Part shown: one piece after another, positions 1-13,100 of the stretch
Layout: every line of letters starts with the position of its first letter
Numbering within the stretch: position 1 is the first letter of the stretch
Source of the DNA: Sanderia malayensis
Lineage: Eukaryota > Cnidaria > Scyphozoa > Semaeostomeae > Pelagiidae
DNA: 64,000 nucleotides
Assembly: GCA_013076295.1 (NCBI GenBank)
Contig: RQOL01000861.1
Location: 1,116,001-1,180,000 of the forward strand
Direction of reading: 5' to 3'
Made by a program: the position numbers and the translations under genes
Notes under the pieces: model-generated
Told to the model about the DNA's origin: nothing
Seen by the model: the letters and a program-made list of their open reading frames with translations, nothing else
Database searches by the model: none

Positions 1-1126
1 ATATAACCGAACGCTTTATATACACGACTTACTAAGAACACTGAAAAGCAATTGTTTAGTGGCAAGAAGAATCCTAAGCAACTTATACTCACCTCAAGCA
101 TAATCTCAATCGTTCAAGGAAAATACAATAGGGTATTTGTGTTTTTAGGGTTAGACCTACTTTTATTAGTTTCTTGAATCGCTCAATTATGGTTGGACAG
201 CAAGAATGACTAGGCCACGGCAACAATTTCAGTTACCTTGTATTGTTCATTGAGGTTGAGGTAGATAACAAGTATACAACATAATAGAACAGTGCAACAA
301 TGAACACAAACCCCAGCCAAAGTCAAAACAATAGAAAATATTGACTTCAACGTTACGAGATAATACTAACTTTGTAGCAACCACACAAAAATATTGTCGT
401 TGTCTATTTCACAACTATTTTGCGATGCAAATCGAAATAATAAAAGGTTGAGCTTGGTTTAGTCTTCATTCAAAGAAGTTGCCAATATTTCGTGCAAGGC
501 TTTGAGAAGAGTTATGACAAATAGGCGTGTGTATTTCTCAATCGTACAAGGTAAGCTTACACAACTTCGACTCTGTCGGGCGACAGACCAAATATATTGT
601 ACATAGATGCGTAGCATATCAGCAATTCCATCATCATTAACAATACATGGTACACAGAGTCGTATGCTGAAGCTGATAGAAACAGAAACACGGGGAGAGC
701 AAAATGCATCTAACTATTCACGATACTTATTGAAACCTTTCGTTTGAGTTCTGGCTGTTATGATAGGGCACAGGACAGATAAACAAAAAACAAAGGAACG
801 ATGCAAAGCAATGAAGCAAACAGTTCTTGTAAGTGTAAATAAAGATTTCATTTCCAAAACGAAACATGCAAAAGGACGGAGGTTTGGTAGAATATTTTCC
901 GAATTTCATTCATCATTCAATTTTCCTTCGAGTCCCAAACAATCCAATCACTGTTCATAATTCCGGGTCACGTGACAGTGGGGCAATGTATTAAATGTGC
1001 AGCCCGTGAATGGAAAAGCAAGTCTACATTAGCAATGAGGATAAATATTGTCCTTGTGAAATTAGAATTACTTTTCCCACACAAGAAAAAGGTTGCAGAA
1101 AAAAAAGAAAACATTTTGCTACTCAC
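1..1126. other. Intron sequence with no exon seen
   Basis: This stretch follows the donor of exon 30 on the minus strand. I looked for another 123-nt A exon with its W-containing helix and found none. A strong donor-like GAGGTGAGT on the minus strand ends near position 91, but no spectrin-like or other recognisable coding stretch precedes it. The next exon probably lies beyond the left edge. Confidence 0.5.
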
Positions 1127-4100
1127 TTCACCAGTTCCGTTCTGTTGTATGCCGGTAATTTTCTCGGCTTTCGCTTCGAGACTCTCACCCAAACGACCAA
1201 ATTTCTGATGAATTCTTTCTTGTCTGAGCATCAAATCTCCGGCTCTCTTTTTAGCATCAGCATTTTGTAATGCTGCAGCTAGTCTGCTCAATTTAGCAAC
1301 TCTCTCTTCTTGCTGTGCTATGTTGTTTCTCATGAAAGTCACGAGAAGGCCAAGAAGACTGCCTACGTCACTCTCTGTACGACATTTCTTTGCCTCGACC
1401 TTGTTGTTTTTCACGTAATTCGACGCGTCTCGTAGCCACGTCTCAGCCTAATAAAATATAACACAAATTTAACCAACAGTAAACAATCCTTCTAACCAAA
1501 GCCATACTTTATACAAATGCATCTGTGTAAAGAACACTCGGTTTCATCCTATACACGTTTTTTATTTTATAAGAAACCTAGCTCAAGCCCTACTAGTAAA
1601 AGTTTCTTAAATTTTCTATTGTTTTCTATTGTTAAGGAAAACAATAGAACAAAAGAATCTATTGTAATTTAGCACAAATTCTACTAGTAGGTTTCTTATA
1701 AAGTGGTTTCTTATAAAAAAAAACGTGTAGATGGTATATTCAACCATTTGAATCAACCTTCACAAATCAGACACTTCCATATAATGAATAAAACCCTGAA
1801 AATGGCTTCCCTAATGCTCGTCATACGAAATTTCGTTTTTAAAACAGTTTAAAGCAGCCAAAAGCAAATTTCAGCAGTCAGATACAGTGACATTTACTTG
1901 ACCCTCCACTTCAGTCTCGCTAATTTCTACGTTCATATATCCCTTCTCTTAATGAGGCTACGCCTTGGTAATACCTGCTGGGCTTACAACCCAGTGCATT
2001 AACCACTAAGTAAGGCCACATTTCTTCCGACAATAAAAACCCGAAATGTATACTGAATATTCTGCAATACATTGACACAAACCTGTTCGCAAAGCTGATA
2101 GAATTCAACGGCGATGTCGAGGAGTTTTCGGTGCTCTTTAACGAGTTCTTGCAGTTTCATCCATCTTTGTTCAACCGTTTTCACGGACTGGTCTAGTCGC
2201 TCGCTTTCTTGATGATTATTTTCAAGTAGTTCGCTCACTTGAACACGCAAATTATAAACATGTTTTTCAGTCATCTGTAAAATCAAAAGACGTTTCGTAG
2301 TTTTAATTGTAGATTTCATATGTGTGTGAAGAACTAATCAATTTCAAATCTATTTGATTGGTTGGGGTAAATTTCCCAAAAATCTTTGGCAAGAAAAGAT
2401 TTCTAGCCGAATTGAGCAAGGTTTGAAAAGAAGGACTCTCATTTAGGTGGACTTTATACGGCCGCGTTTAGGTCGTGTCGAATTTAATTCAAGGAGAATT
2501 TGAATTAAATGCGACATAAATGCGGCCGTATAAAGTGAACATTTAATTAAGTGCAGCAACTTGAATTAAGTTCATCAGGATTTGCCGAACTTAATGCACA
2601 AGTGCGACACAAATGCGACGTGGCTTTATACGGCCGCATTTTGGTCGCATTTAATTCAAATTCTCCTTGAATTAAATCACTTCATGTGATATAATGATGA
2701 AATATGTTAAATTTTCCCAGTTAAGCACTCTGCGTATGTGCCATCCTTTTTTGCTACGTCACGATGATATGAGGAGTTGAATTAAATGCGGCAAACAAAA
2801 CACGTATAAAGTGAATGTCGCACTTATGTCGTACTTAGGTCGAATCTAATGAATTAAATTAGACGCGACCAAAATGCGGCCGTATAAAGTAAGCCTTAGA
2901 AGTACTACATTTGTTTGGATAAATACATAATACTATTTCAAAATTAATTTACGAGAAACAGAAGAAGACTTTCAATAAATTATACTTGTCACTTTCGTTA
3001 AACCAATACAGAAAACATCCGCGCATAAAAACCTGTGAATTCTGCATCCAGCCTAATGTTCAAATACATTAGCCTATTGTCTTTTCTATTGCTTTGAGCG
3101 AAGATTTCAGCCTGGAAGGTTCTTAATTCACTGGTTCTTATATGCGGGTGTTTACTGTAGCTCAAATAGAAAGAAGAAACATCTTACTGTTATCTCTTCA
3201 ACGAATGCATCAGATTGCTGTGAAAGTGTAACAGAAGATAGTAATGAATTGCCAAATTTCTTGTTCACATCCAAAAGATGACGCGTATGCTGTTCCAACA
3301 TCATTGTGACCTGCAACAGATGAAAACAACCAATAACAACAATTCTCAATTACTTCAGAAAACGCAAAACAAAATAAACAGAAAATCAATCACTATCTTC
3401 GGCTTTTCTTACAAGAAAAGACAACAAATGAAGTCAATTGCATTATCATCTCGGTCATGGGGGCGCCTATTTGAGGAAGGGACGTTTAATAAAAATTCTT
3501 GTGTTTTAGTAGAGTCATATTTGGCATGGCGGGCGCTTATTTGTTGCATTGCAATATGAACGATAGAGAATAAGCATTGACTCACTTGGTTGATATCTTG
3601 TTCAAAATGACACACACTGACGCTATCCTGCAATTTTTGCTTGTGAGCTTCCCAGAGGTGCTTCCATTCTTCATGTTTCTGTACGGAATTCTCCATCAAT
3701 TGTTTAATCTCCTCCTTGGGAGGGTTGAAATTCTCCTCCTCCCCAGAGGCTACAAGCGCATCTTTTCCGTTGTCACTCGTATACGAAAACAGCTCTTCGA
3801 CGGCCTGAAAACTAGCCACGTGCTCTTGTAGCATGTGTTTTGCTGATATGGAATCATGTGGTAAACTCTCGCTCGTGAAATCTCTCATCGTCTTGTTTAT
3901 CAGAGTAGTCAACTGCAAAATATCGCAAACGTATCACATATTGACAAAAATCTGTTATCAAATTCAACCTTTTCTTGAAGTAACGCCTTACAATAAAGAT
4001 TGTAAGACGTTGAGCTGTCTCTGGGGTATCAAAACTAATTAACCCGGAGTTTACCTTTTCTGCACTTGAATAGAAGGTAAGACACAACGATAGGAAAGCT

Positions 4101-7100
4101 TGATGCTTGGAAATTTTGCTCTTGAATCGCTCATGTGCAATGCGCAACTCGTTAGTTACGATTTGGACAGCCTCTTTATCATCTGAGCTCATCAGAGCGA
4201 GGCCTTCGGCATTTTTCAAATGGTTTTCAACTTCGATGGTTGCACGCTGTGGAAATATAAGAGTTAAAATTATATATCTTCATTGGAGCCTCGATATAAT
4301 GTCCCTCACTCCATTACAAGGGGCTCCAAGTTGTTATTAATCAAGCATCTGGCCCCCGCAGTTGCTTTAAAGTAGCCCTCTGGATGAACCCCTTATGTAG
4401 TAAATTCAGAGCCAGTGACACCTGTATTTCAGGGGGCAGAATCTTTCAAGACTTCCCAAGTTTAGATATTTTGTTAACAATAAAAAGTTTCGGCAAAACA
4501 TTGGGAAAATTTCCGAACATCTGACAATTTTTGAAAATAGGCCTCCCTGTCAAGAACGCTTGAGCGGATTATTTTGCGGTTCCCTTCAAGATTCGAACAT
4601 ATCGTAACTCTACCACATCTGGAGATTTGTCATTGATTACCTATCGGAAGAATTACACCTGCAAGACATCTATAATACTGCAGGGAAATTTCCAAAAAAT
4701 TAGCAATTACTGCGAGGTAAATATTATGATAAATATTGTGAGACGAACTGGCTTTAAAGTTTAGCAATGGTAGGACTTCAAACCAGACGTATGTAGCTTT
4801 CACAGAAGGCCCATATTTTGTTTGCACTTCCTCCCCACTTTTCTCAAGAGACAGTTATCAAAAATTACTTGATTATCGACTTCCTGGATTTTGATCACAA
4901 CAACGGGGAATGGCATGTTAATAAAACTCATTTGCATCGAGCATCACTTTTGGAAAGCTTGTAAACGCCGGGTGCAAAACCCGCATCATTTAATAATCGC
5001 CCCGGCGTTTAATCCAAACATCACGGTGATTCCAGTGTCTTACCTCTGCAGTCTCTTCAAACTCCGTCAACGTTCCTTGCAATGCCTTTTGCGTGGCAAT
5101 CAGGCCTTCGAATTCAACTCCAATTGGAAAAAGCTTCTCGCCTTGTTCGTGAATCCAAGTGATTACCTGTAAAGCAGACATACAAGGAATATCAATTGAC
5201 GACTTCTTCCTTTGCGAGTACAAACGTGCTTAGTCCGTTTAATCCAGGAAAAATATTCAATGGAAATTAATTAATTGGTCTGAGAGCTTGAAAACGTAAT
5301 CAACTGAAATGATCATTTATTATGTATAACCAAGATGTCTGTCATGATTAAGAAACCAGACATAACGCAATATTAAAGAATAGACCAGAAATTATGAATT
5401 AGTTGGTCTGGTGGGTAACATATGTTGTGCAACTTCAATTCAACCCTAATGCAGAAACCTTTATAATGTGAAAAACTGAGTAAAAAAGCAGGAGATCTTT
5501 TATGTTAGGCTAACAAAAGCACGACTACGAGATAAAGGGTAGCCTGAGGGCAGAGTACTTAAACCAGTATTGTGCTTGTGAGTTGTTTCCGTGCATTTCG
5601 ATTCAGTCAGATAAGATCGTTATTCTTAGGTTGTTGTTAGGTGAACCTCCTAAGTTCTTGTCAAACTATGGAATTTGGTTCTTTTTAACTTTTGTTTCTG
5701 CTAGGTTGTTATGCCATCAGGTTCTTGTTAGCTTAGGTTCTCGTGTTCTTAGCAGGTTAGGTTATCAGCCTGTTAGCTAGCTCATTAATAATATTCTTAT
5801 GTTCTTGTTAGTTCTGATTGCTATACGTTACTAAAGTTCTTGCTAGCTCTCAGGTTATTAAGCTCCCATGTCCTTAGTAGGTTGGATTATTTGGTTCCGG
5901 CTATCATAAGTTAGAAGCCTCATTTGTTACGTTCTTGGTTTTTTATAATACTATCTTCACCGGCTCTTGTAGCGAGGTCCTTAGGTTCTGGCTAGGTTGG
6001 GTTTGTATACTTTTAAGTAATCACTGAGGCATCTACTGACAACAAATAGCAACAAACCTTTCTGATTTCTTTCTCAAAATCAAAGAACTGGCTGCTAAAT
6101 CGCTTATGGCTCTTTAACTTAGTTTCTCTCTGTTCCCACAGGTCATCAAGATGTACTGCATGATCAGCAATGTTGCTGACGTTATTGATCACGTGTTGCG
6201 CAGGGAGATCTCGGTCCAGACTCTCTTCTCCGGGACACTACGAGGAAACACGGACCAAATTCAACAACAAACAGACGAATACTAAACTGTTTTCTCAAAA
6301 TGCAGCTGAACATCAATAAGTCGAATATTTATTTAAGGAATTGTATATTTTATTATCAAGAATTGCTAGGGCACATGGTTATCGTGAGGCAACCTAAATT
6401 ATTTCTACATGAAGCAAGTGAAAATCAGAAAATATAAAAAAATACGCAAAATATTCAGAAGCTTGATTTAAATCGTAGTCAATTTATCTAGGACCAGTTT
6501 CACCCATATTACAAAATGGAACTTAAAAAGAAAGACAAATAGAAATAACATACGCGTTTGAGTTCTTCCATCACAGTATCTCCTTCCTTCTCCACAGCTC
6601 GCAATTTAGATTTGATATTTTCCCGCTCTTGCCGTTGCCTCATTACCATTTCTGGACTCGCTTCGGTGTTCTCGTGGGGCTCGTCGCTCATGAGCTCGTC
6701 TTCGAGTTGCTGAAGTTTCTTCAAAAGCTAGGTACAAACAAAATTGGAGATTCACAGAAATAAACAAAGGTGTTTCAATAGAAGAAATTGAAGGAAGGGA
6801 GGCAGCTATTAGTGTTTTGCGAGGAAAATCAACTAACAAATGCTTAGAACTTTATTAGAAAATACACTGACAATAAAAAATAGTAGGAACAAAGTAGGGA
6901 AAAAATAAGATTATCGAGAAAAGTGACTTAAGAGAGGAAGAGCATACAGATAGCAAGCAAAGATAAAAACGATACGTAGAAACATAGTTGCAAGTAAAAT
7001 AAATAAAGGTATGAAATACAATACAAAAATGGGAAGAAATAGTTCATGCTACTCAATCTAATGTAAAAGGAAGCATACAAGAACTTGTGTATTTTGCATC

Positions 7101-10100
7101 CAGGCTATTGTTCAAACATAATGGATTATTGTGTGCGAGTAAAAATACAAGTCCAGTTAATCCACCGGTTCTTATATTCCGGCCTTTACTTTCAGTAACA
7201 TCATATAACGTAGCATATTGTATGTTTAGATTAGAAACAATTTGACGAAAAGCGTGCGTTGGAGTGGAGGCTTTCAAATACTGTGGAAGCTTACCTCAGA
7301 TGAATGCTCAAGAAAAGTCACATATGATTTGACAAGCTGCAGCCTGTAGTCCAGTCTTTCTTGAAGAGCACAACATCTCGTTTCCATTCTTTCCAGCCTC
7401 ATTCTCGGATTGCTTGGACATTTTCGTTTCGGCTCACTCATCCTTGACAACGCTGTTTTGATTTCATTTATTTTCAGCAACGTAGTCTGAAAAACAAGTG
7501 ATAAAAAGCATTGAAATAGACTGTCTTCTTTTAGCAGTTGGTATATGATGCGTTAGTCATTCTTACAACAGTCGAGCTTGAGGGCAGCGGAAGACTAGAC
7601 ATGATGCATACACAAGTCAAAATCGGGAGTAACTTGAAATAATTTCCACATACAGTAATGTTTCGATTAAACGTCCGGGGCGTTTACTAAATTGTTTTGA
7701 TATTTTGGGGGCGTCTATTTGAGGGAGCATTTAAAAGAGGGGGCGTTTAATCAAAACATTACAGTATAGAATAATGCGAGTGAGGCCAGTAGTTGTTTAT
7801 AAGTGTTTGACTGTGTAATTCTAGCGCTACTAATCACAGGGTGGTGAAAAAGGTTCAGTACCTTCAGTTCGTTCATAAGTTGGCTATGATCTTCACTGAA
7901 CTCTTTGGCAGCGGTTATAGATGTTCCCAGGTTGACATGGACTGTTAGGAATTCTTCGCCAATATTTGTCACCCAACTTGAAACCTGTTCAGAAAAAAGT
8001 TGGTACCGTGTACAATAATATAAACAAAGAGAAGAATCTTAACCAATTAATCAAAACTGTGATAAGCAGGAGGGATTGGCCATTAAAGAATGGAATTAGA
8101 CGCATAAAGTGCAAGTCAAAATGGTTCAAAAGTTAAACAAGTGCCAGGCGATTAACCCATGCATGGTTACATCATACCGCCGCTATATGTATGTATATCT
8201 ATATGCATGATTATAGCGGATTTATCAAAACAAAGGATTGATCGAAAATTTTAAATTTTACTCTTTTTCGGAAAATTTCCGGTCTGAAACCCATTGTTTC
8301 CAAATTTATCGGAAACTATTCGTATTCGCCCCCCCCCCTCAAAAGACTGAAGTCCCATGATGCCCGACTTTCGAGAGACTAAAATTCACTATTGCTTTTC
8401 AACGGCTGATACCATAGCCAACTAAAAGCAAGAGACATAAAAATATGAAACTACAATGTATCATACCCTTTCAACTTCACGGTTGACATGGAGTATTTCT
8501 TCGTCATCAGAGCTGATATTACCATCAGTCATCTTCATCACTAGGAGATATTTTTGCTCAATTTCTCTCAGCACTTCTCTCACTCCGGCCATATCTACTC
8601 TTGTTAGCAACAATTTCCCCTCTCTTATCTCCGGCTGCGCAGCTTCTGCGGCTTGGGCGCGGGATCTCGCACGTTCTGCGGGATCTTTTGTTACTTGCAG
8701 GCGGGCAAGAAGACGATCCAAAACATCTATGGCCTAGAAGTGAGCAAGTAAAATAGCACGTCAGCCTTGAATATAAAGCCAATGCGATACTCGGATATTT
8801 TAAATGAACCAGAAGGAGAATTTAAAAAGACATTAACTTGTACGAAATCAATAGTGCAGCACAAGTAAAATTTGCAAATGAACACCATCAAAGAAAACTT
8901 GTAACTCCAATGTGGAAATGCAACAGTTTGTCCTTTCCATTTTTTAATTGCATTTCGTTGCTTTTATGTATGCTTTTTAGGCTCGGGCTCATAGATAAGT
9001 GTTGGAGTTAATGTAATTTTATGTTAATCGTCAATTTAACACTACACGAATACACCCGGATTTATTTCTAATTGTCTTGTATTCACTAACGCAGAGTAGC
9101 GAGCAAAGATGGGGGTCTTCTATAGGATCAGGTTGAAATGTCAGCAGAGGCTTGAAATGAAAAGAAGGGCTTGAGCAACAGCGGCACAAAACAAACAATC
9201 GAAAATATCCAATCGGTTAATATTTGGCGATAAAGATCAACAATAAAATATATAAATCCCGATTTCCGCCAGGAACTTATATACACCAAAGATGAATTTA
9301 AATTATTATTAAAATAAACCTGAAATCTTGAAATTAATTCTATCATAGTAGATGATAATTCCGCTGAAAAATCTGAGCCGTTTAAAACAGTCAACGCAGT
9401 CTTAAAATTTTGGAACGTAAAGTTACGATTGTGTTTGAAATATTTTGTTTTCGAGTTTTCTGTGCGTTTGGCTCGAAGAATTATTTCATACTCGCTAAAT
9501 TTAAATTCATATTAAATAAAATATTTTAGCAAAGACTCTTTAGATAATAGATCAGGCCACATGCAGACTTACCTTGGTGTTGAACTAGAACTTATTCAAG
9601 CCCAATTTGCAGTAACCTCGGTGGATAAATCAGTTTGTTAAATCAGAATAATGTTTGACGAGAATCCCGTGTCTGATCTGAATACAGGGTATCATCGTCA
9701 TTCTGTGTCAATATTTTGTAATATCAGTTGGCTTTGGGAGCAATTCAGCGTAAATTTGAAAACAAAGAGTACAATAAAAGACAAAAGATAAATCAGATCG
9801 TGTATTTTCAAGGAGGAGCTCAAACACTTCAAAAATACTCGATCACACTTATTACTACTATATCCCAAACTATGCCAACTGAATAACCATCATAGTGAGA
9901 GAGCATTTGATGTGTGAGCAGGGAGTGAAATATATCGACATGAAGATCCTCTCTAATAACAGATACTTCTGAATAACGGACATTATATTACCTTTCTTGG
10001 TCTTACTTGTCAAAAAATGGGTGCCGTATATCCTTAAATAAGGTGTATTCGATGGGTGGGGGCTTATTGAAGGACCTCACGGTATGCCTCGAAAAATTCC

Positions 10101-13100
10101 CGAAAATGGTTATCTCTTTGGAAAAGCACCCTCTTCACAAGTTCACAATGGAAAGAATTTGGCCCCTTCTACGATGTTCCTTACATATGTATATGTATGG
10201 AGGTTCAACTCTATTGGTCGTGTCTGGACATATGTACTTGTTTGTTGCGACAAATACGATAGTTCACCACCAGTGCTACCCAACTCGCGTCAGGTGCGCC
10301 TGTTAGATTAAGCGCCCTCCTCCACTTAAAAAATCCCTAGGGCGCTTAAAAAATGAAATATGGCACGATGGAGAACGTTCGCGAGATCTCGTGGTTTGAA
10401 CCACTGCTAATAGGTTTTGCATAAGTGAAAAGGTTTTACCCGAAAATATTTTAATAGGCATCCTTCCCATCCGTTGATAAAGACGATGCAGTTGGATTAT
10501 CGATCAGTCACGTTATGTCGTGAAAATTTATATTTGTGGAATACTGGGGCAAAAGGCATCAAGTCATAATGTTAATGCAATGTTCTGATCTAACATGAAG
10601 TTGCAGATCCTGGTTGAGTCTCTTTTATTATGTTATTTTCATAGTCCACTCAAATTGACGTCAGAATAAATACATAAGGGTCATAAGAAGGTAGGTTTTA
10701 TGCTTCCAATGCCAACGGCCAATATCTAGACACAGTCGGGTTTTAGTTCAGTCTGCTGTCTGCACTGCATGCTTTGTTGTAAATTGTTGTAAATTATTTT
10801 ACGAAACTAATTTACAATAGATCGTTTTGCTAAAGAGTTTTGTCTGGGTTTAGACATAAAACCGATTTGCAATGTTTGTTTTCTATGAAGACCAACCGGT
10901 CTAAATGTAAACAAACAAATACATATAAACAAATAAATACGTATAAACAAACAAATACGTATAAACAAACAAATGCATGAGCAGCAGTTTTGGACCTTTT
11001 GTATGTAAACAGTTCACGTGCAAAACAAAAAATAAATAAAATGTAACAAACAGTGTTGATGGCTTAACTACAATATACTCACTCGGTTCGATCGATTGTC
11101 AAAGTATTTTGAAAGTTTCAATGGGGGCAGTGTGTGAGCACTACCTCCATGTGAACATTGTCATATGTACAAGAATGTGAAGAAATATCCACCTTCAGCG
11201 ATACAATACCATGTGTAAAATGCAAGCAAAGAACACAAATGCCAACAGATGATGAATATTTTAACGTGTTAACCATCACCCTTCTCGCAGCACGAGATTA
11301 AATTCTGTGGGCACAGTCAACTACAAGGCCAATCCTCTTAAAATTACTCCATCGAACAACTAAGTTCACATCATCCTGGATAGTAAGACCGTCGCATTGT
11401 CGATTCGCGTAAAACCAGACGCGAATAAAACAGAGATGTATTGTATCAGAGTAATTGGATTCAACTATCAATGAGCAATCAAGCTTATGTTTTGCGGTTG
11501 TGTGCACTGCACTGAACATTCACTTATGATTCGTCGTGATTTGCAGCAAGCCCAGTTGTCCTGTCTGTCAGATGCTGACGATTCTGGAACTCTGTGCACA
11601 GCCCTATGAACATGGAGCTCAGCACACTTCAAAAGCCCATAGAAAGATGATATTGCACATTCATAAATGTTTGTTTCCTCCTTGCAGTTATCACTAAAGG
11701 TCGGAGGGATATAGTTAAAGCCCAGAACCTCGTAGCAATTAATCCATCTGAAATTTCACAACTATTCAACAACTTGTTGTGAATATGCTGTCGAATAATG
11801 CAAATTTTGGGGTTGTTTGAGGAGACAAGGAGAACGTGAACAACCAATATCAAGAAAGGCCCTGACAACACAACAATTCCAGCAATTCATTGATAAATGA
11901 AAGCAAGGAAAATCGATCAAACAAGGGGTGGTCACAATGCAAAGAAGATTAAAATGTAACAAGAATATTCACGTCAGATACGACGTAATTCACACTGTGT
12001 AGTGACGTTGTTAGCATTAATCAGCAGGAGAAACTCTACACCGGTCAATCAATTACAATTGTTTCATTAAACATTAAAATTACCTTTGAAATTGCAATAA
12101 TTTCAAATAGATTAATTTAATACCAAATCCTCTCATTGTAAACTTGTCAAAACTGTTATTTTCGGTATTTGTTTAGAGACAAAACCTTGTAGTACTAAAT
12201 TTAGAAATACGAATTTAGAAATGTGAATTTAGAAATATTAAAAATTACGCAAGGTAAATAGAGTATAAATATTAGGCTGTTTTAATGCTTGTGCACTCGT
12301 CATAACTACATTTAAGATCTACTTAAGTACTACTCTTTTAAGATCGGAATATTATAAATTACAAAAACAGGAGTGCCAAGAGGATCTGAGGTCTGGGGCA
12401 AACAACTTGTTACGTCATAAGTTACAAGTTGGCCTTCATCATATCAGCTCTTGGCAAACCTAATTGGATTTAATTCTAAATTCAATTATCTCGTCCATTA
12501 TTTTAAATGTTCGTATTCAAAATGGATTTGAATGAACTCTTCTGGTTATTTTGAGTAATTAAAAATTAAAAAATTAACGTGCATCACTTAAATTTATCCT
12601 ATGTGACTTATAAAATTGATTTTATTTAACCTATATATTTATCTTTACATTCCATCCAATTGCACTAAGCATGAGCCCCAGTACAACTTTATCAAAATTA
12701 AATAATCAAAAATTTCCCTCTTGTACTGAAAAGTATGGTGTTGCATACATTGAAATCTGAATAAAAGGACCCCTCATATAATGAGCTATCGTTGTTATGA
12801 ATAAAAAATTTAGCCTTTTGGACTGCTTTATGGTACAATCTTCCCTCCTGCTCTGCAGGTGCAGTTAAGATCTCTTAAACATGGATGCTACTGAATTGTA
12901 TAAGTTGACGTGCCTATGTTGTTCACTTAAACGTTCAAGTGGCCTATGCGCTCTTTACTTTACTCTCTTAATTTAATATTCACAGGCTTAGTAATATATT
13001 AGGCCTGAGAATAAAAGCAATTTAGATTGGTTATCCGGTCTTTTTGTGCATTTTTATTACTATCTCTGCGTGGGGCTTATGCAGTTAGCGTGACTGAAAG

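Larger units (their letters stand above)
1127..3310 (-). other. Spectrin module 7 (exons 28-30), last in window
   Basis: A exon 3188-3310 (41 codons), B exon 2083-2274 (64 codons, MTEKHVYNLRV to FYQLCEQ) and C-position exon 1127-1447 (107 codons, AETWLRDASNYVKNN to GTGE). The last exon looks different from other C exons: it opens with a W-containing helix and has no Gln-Cys motif, so the array may be ending here. It closes with a GTGAGT donor, so the gene continues to the left of the window. Confidence 0.68.

Noticed and set aside
232..300. Possible minus-strand exon before a GTAACT donor
   Set aside because: Encodes hydrophobic or Ser/Thr-rich sequence unlike the next expected A exon.
5583..5780. 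65-codon plus-strand ORF
   Set aside because: Runs through the degenerate TTAGGTTCTTG repeat tract.
9319..9415. Possible minus-strand exon (LNGSDFSAELSSTMIELISRFQ-like frame ending at a GTTTAT donor)
   Set aside because: No matching acceptor or spectrin pattern, and the module order does not need an exon here.
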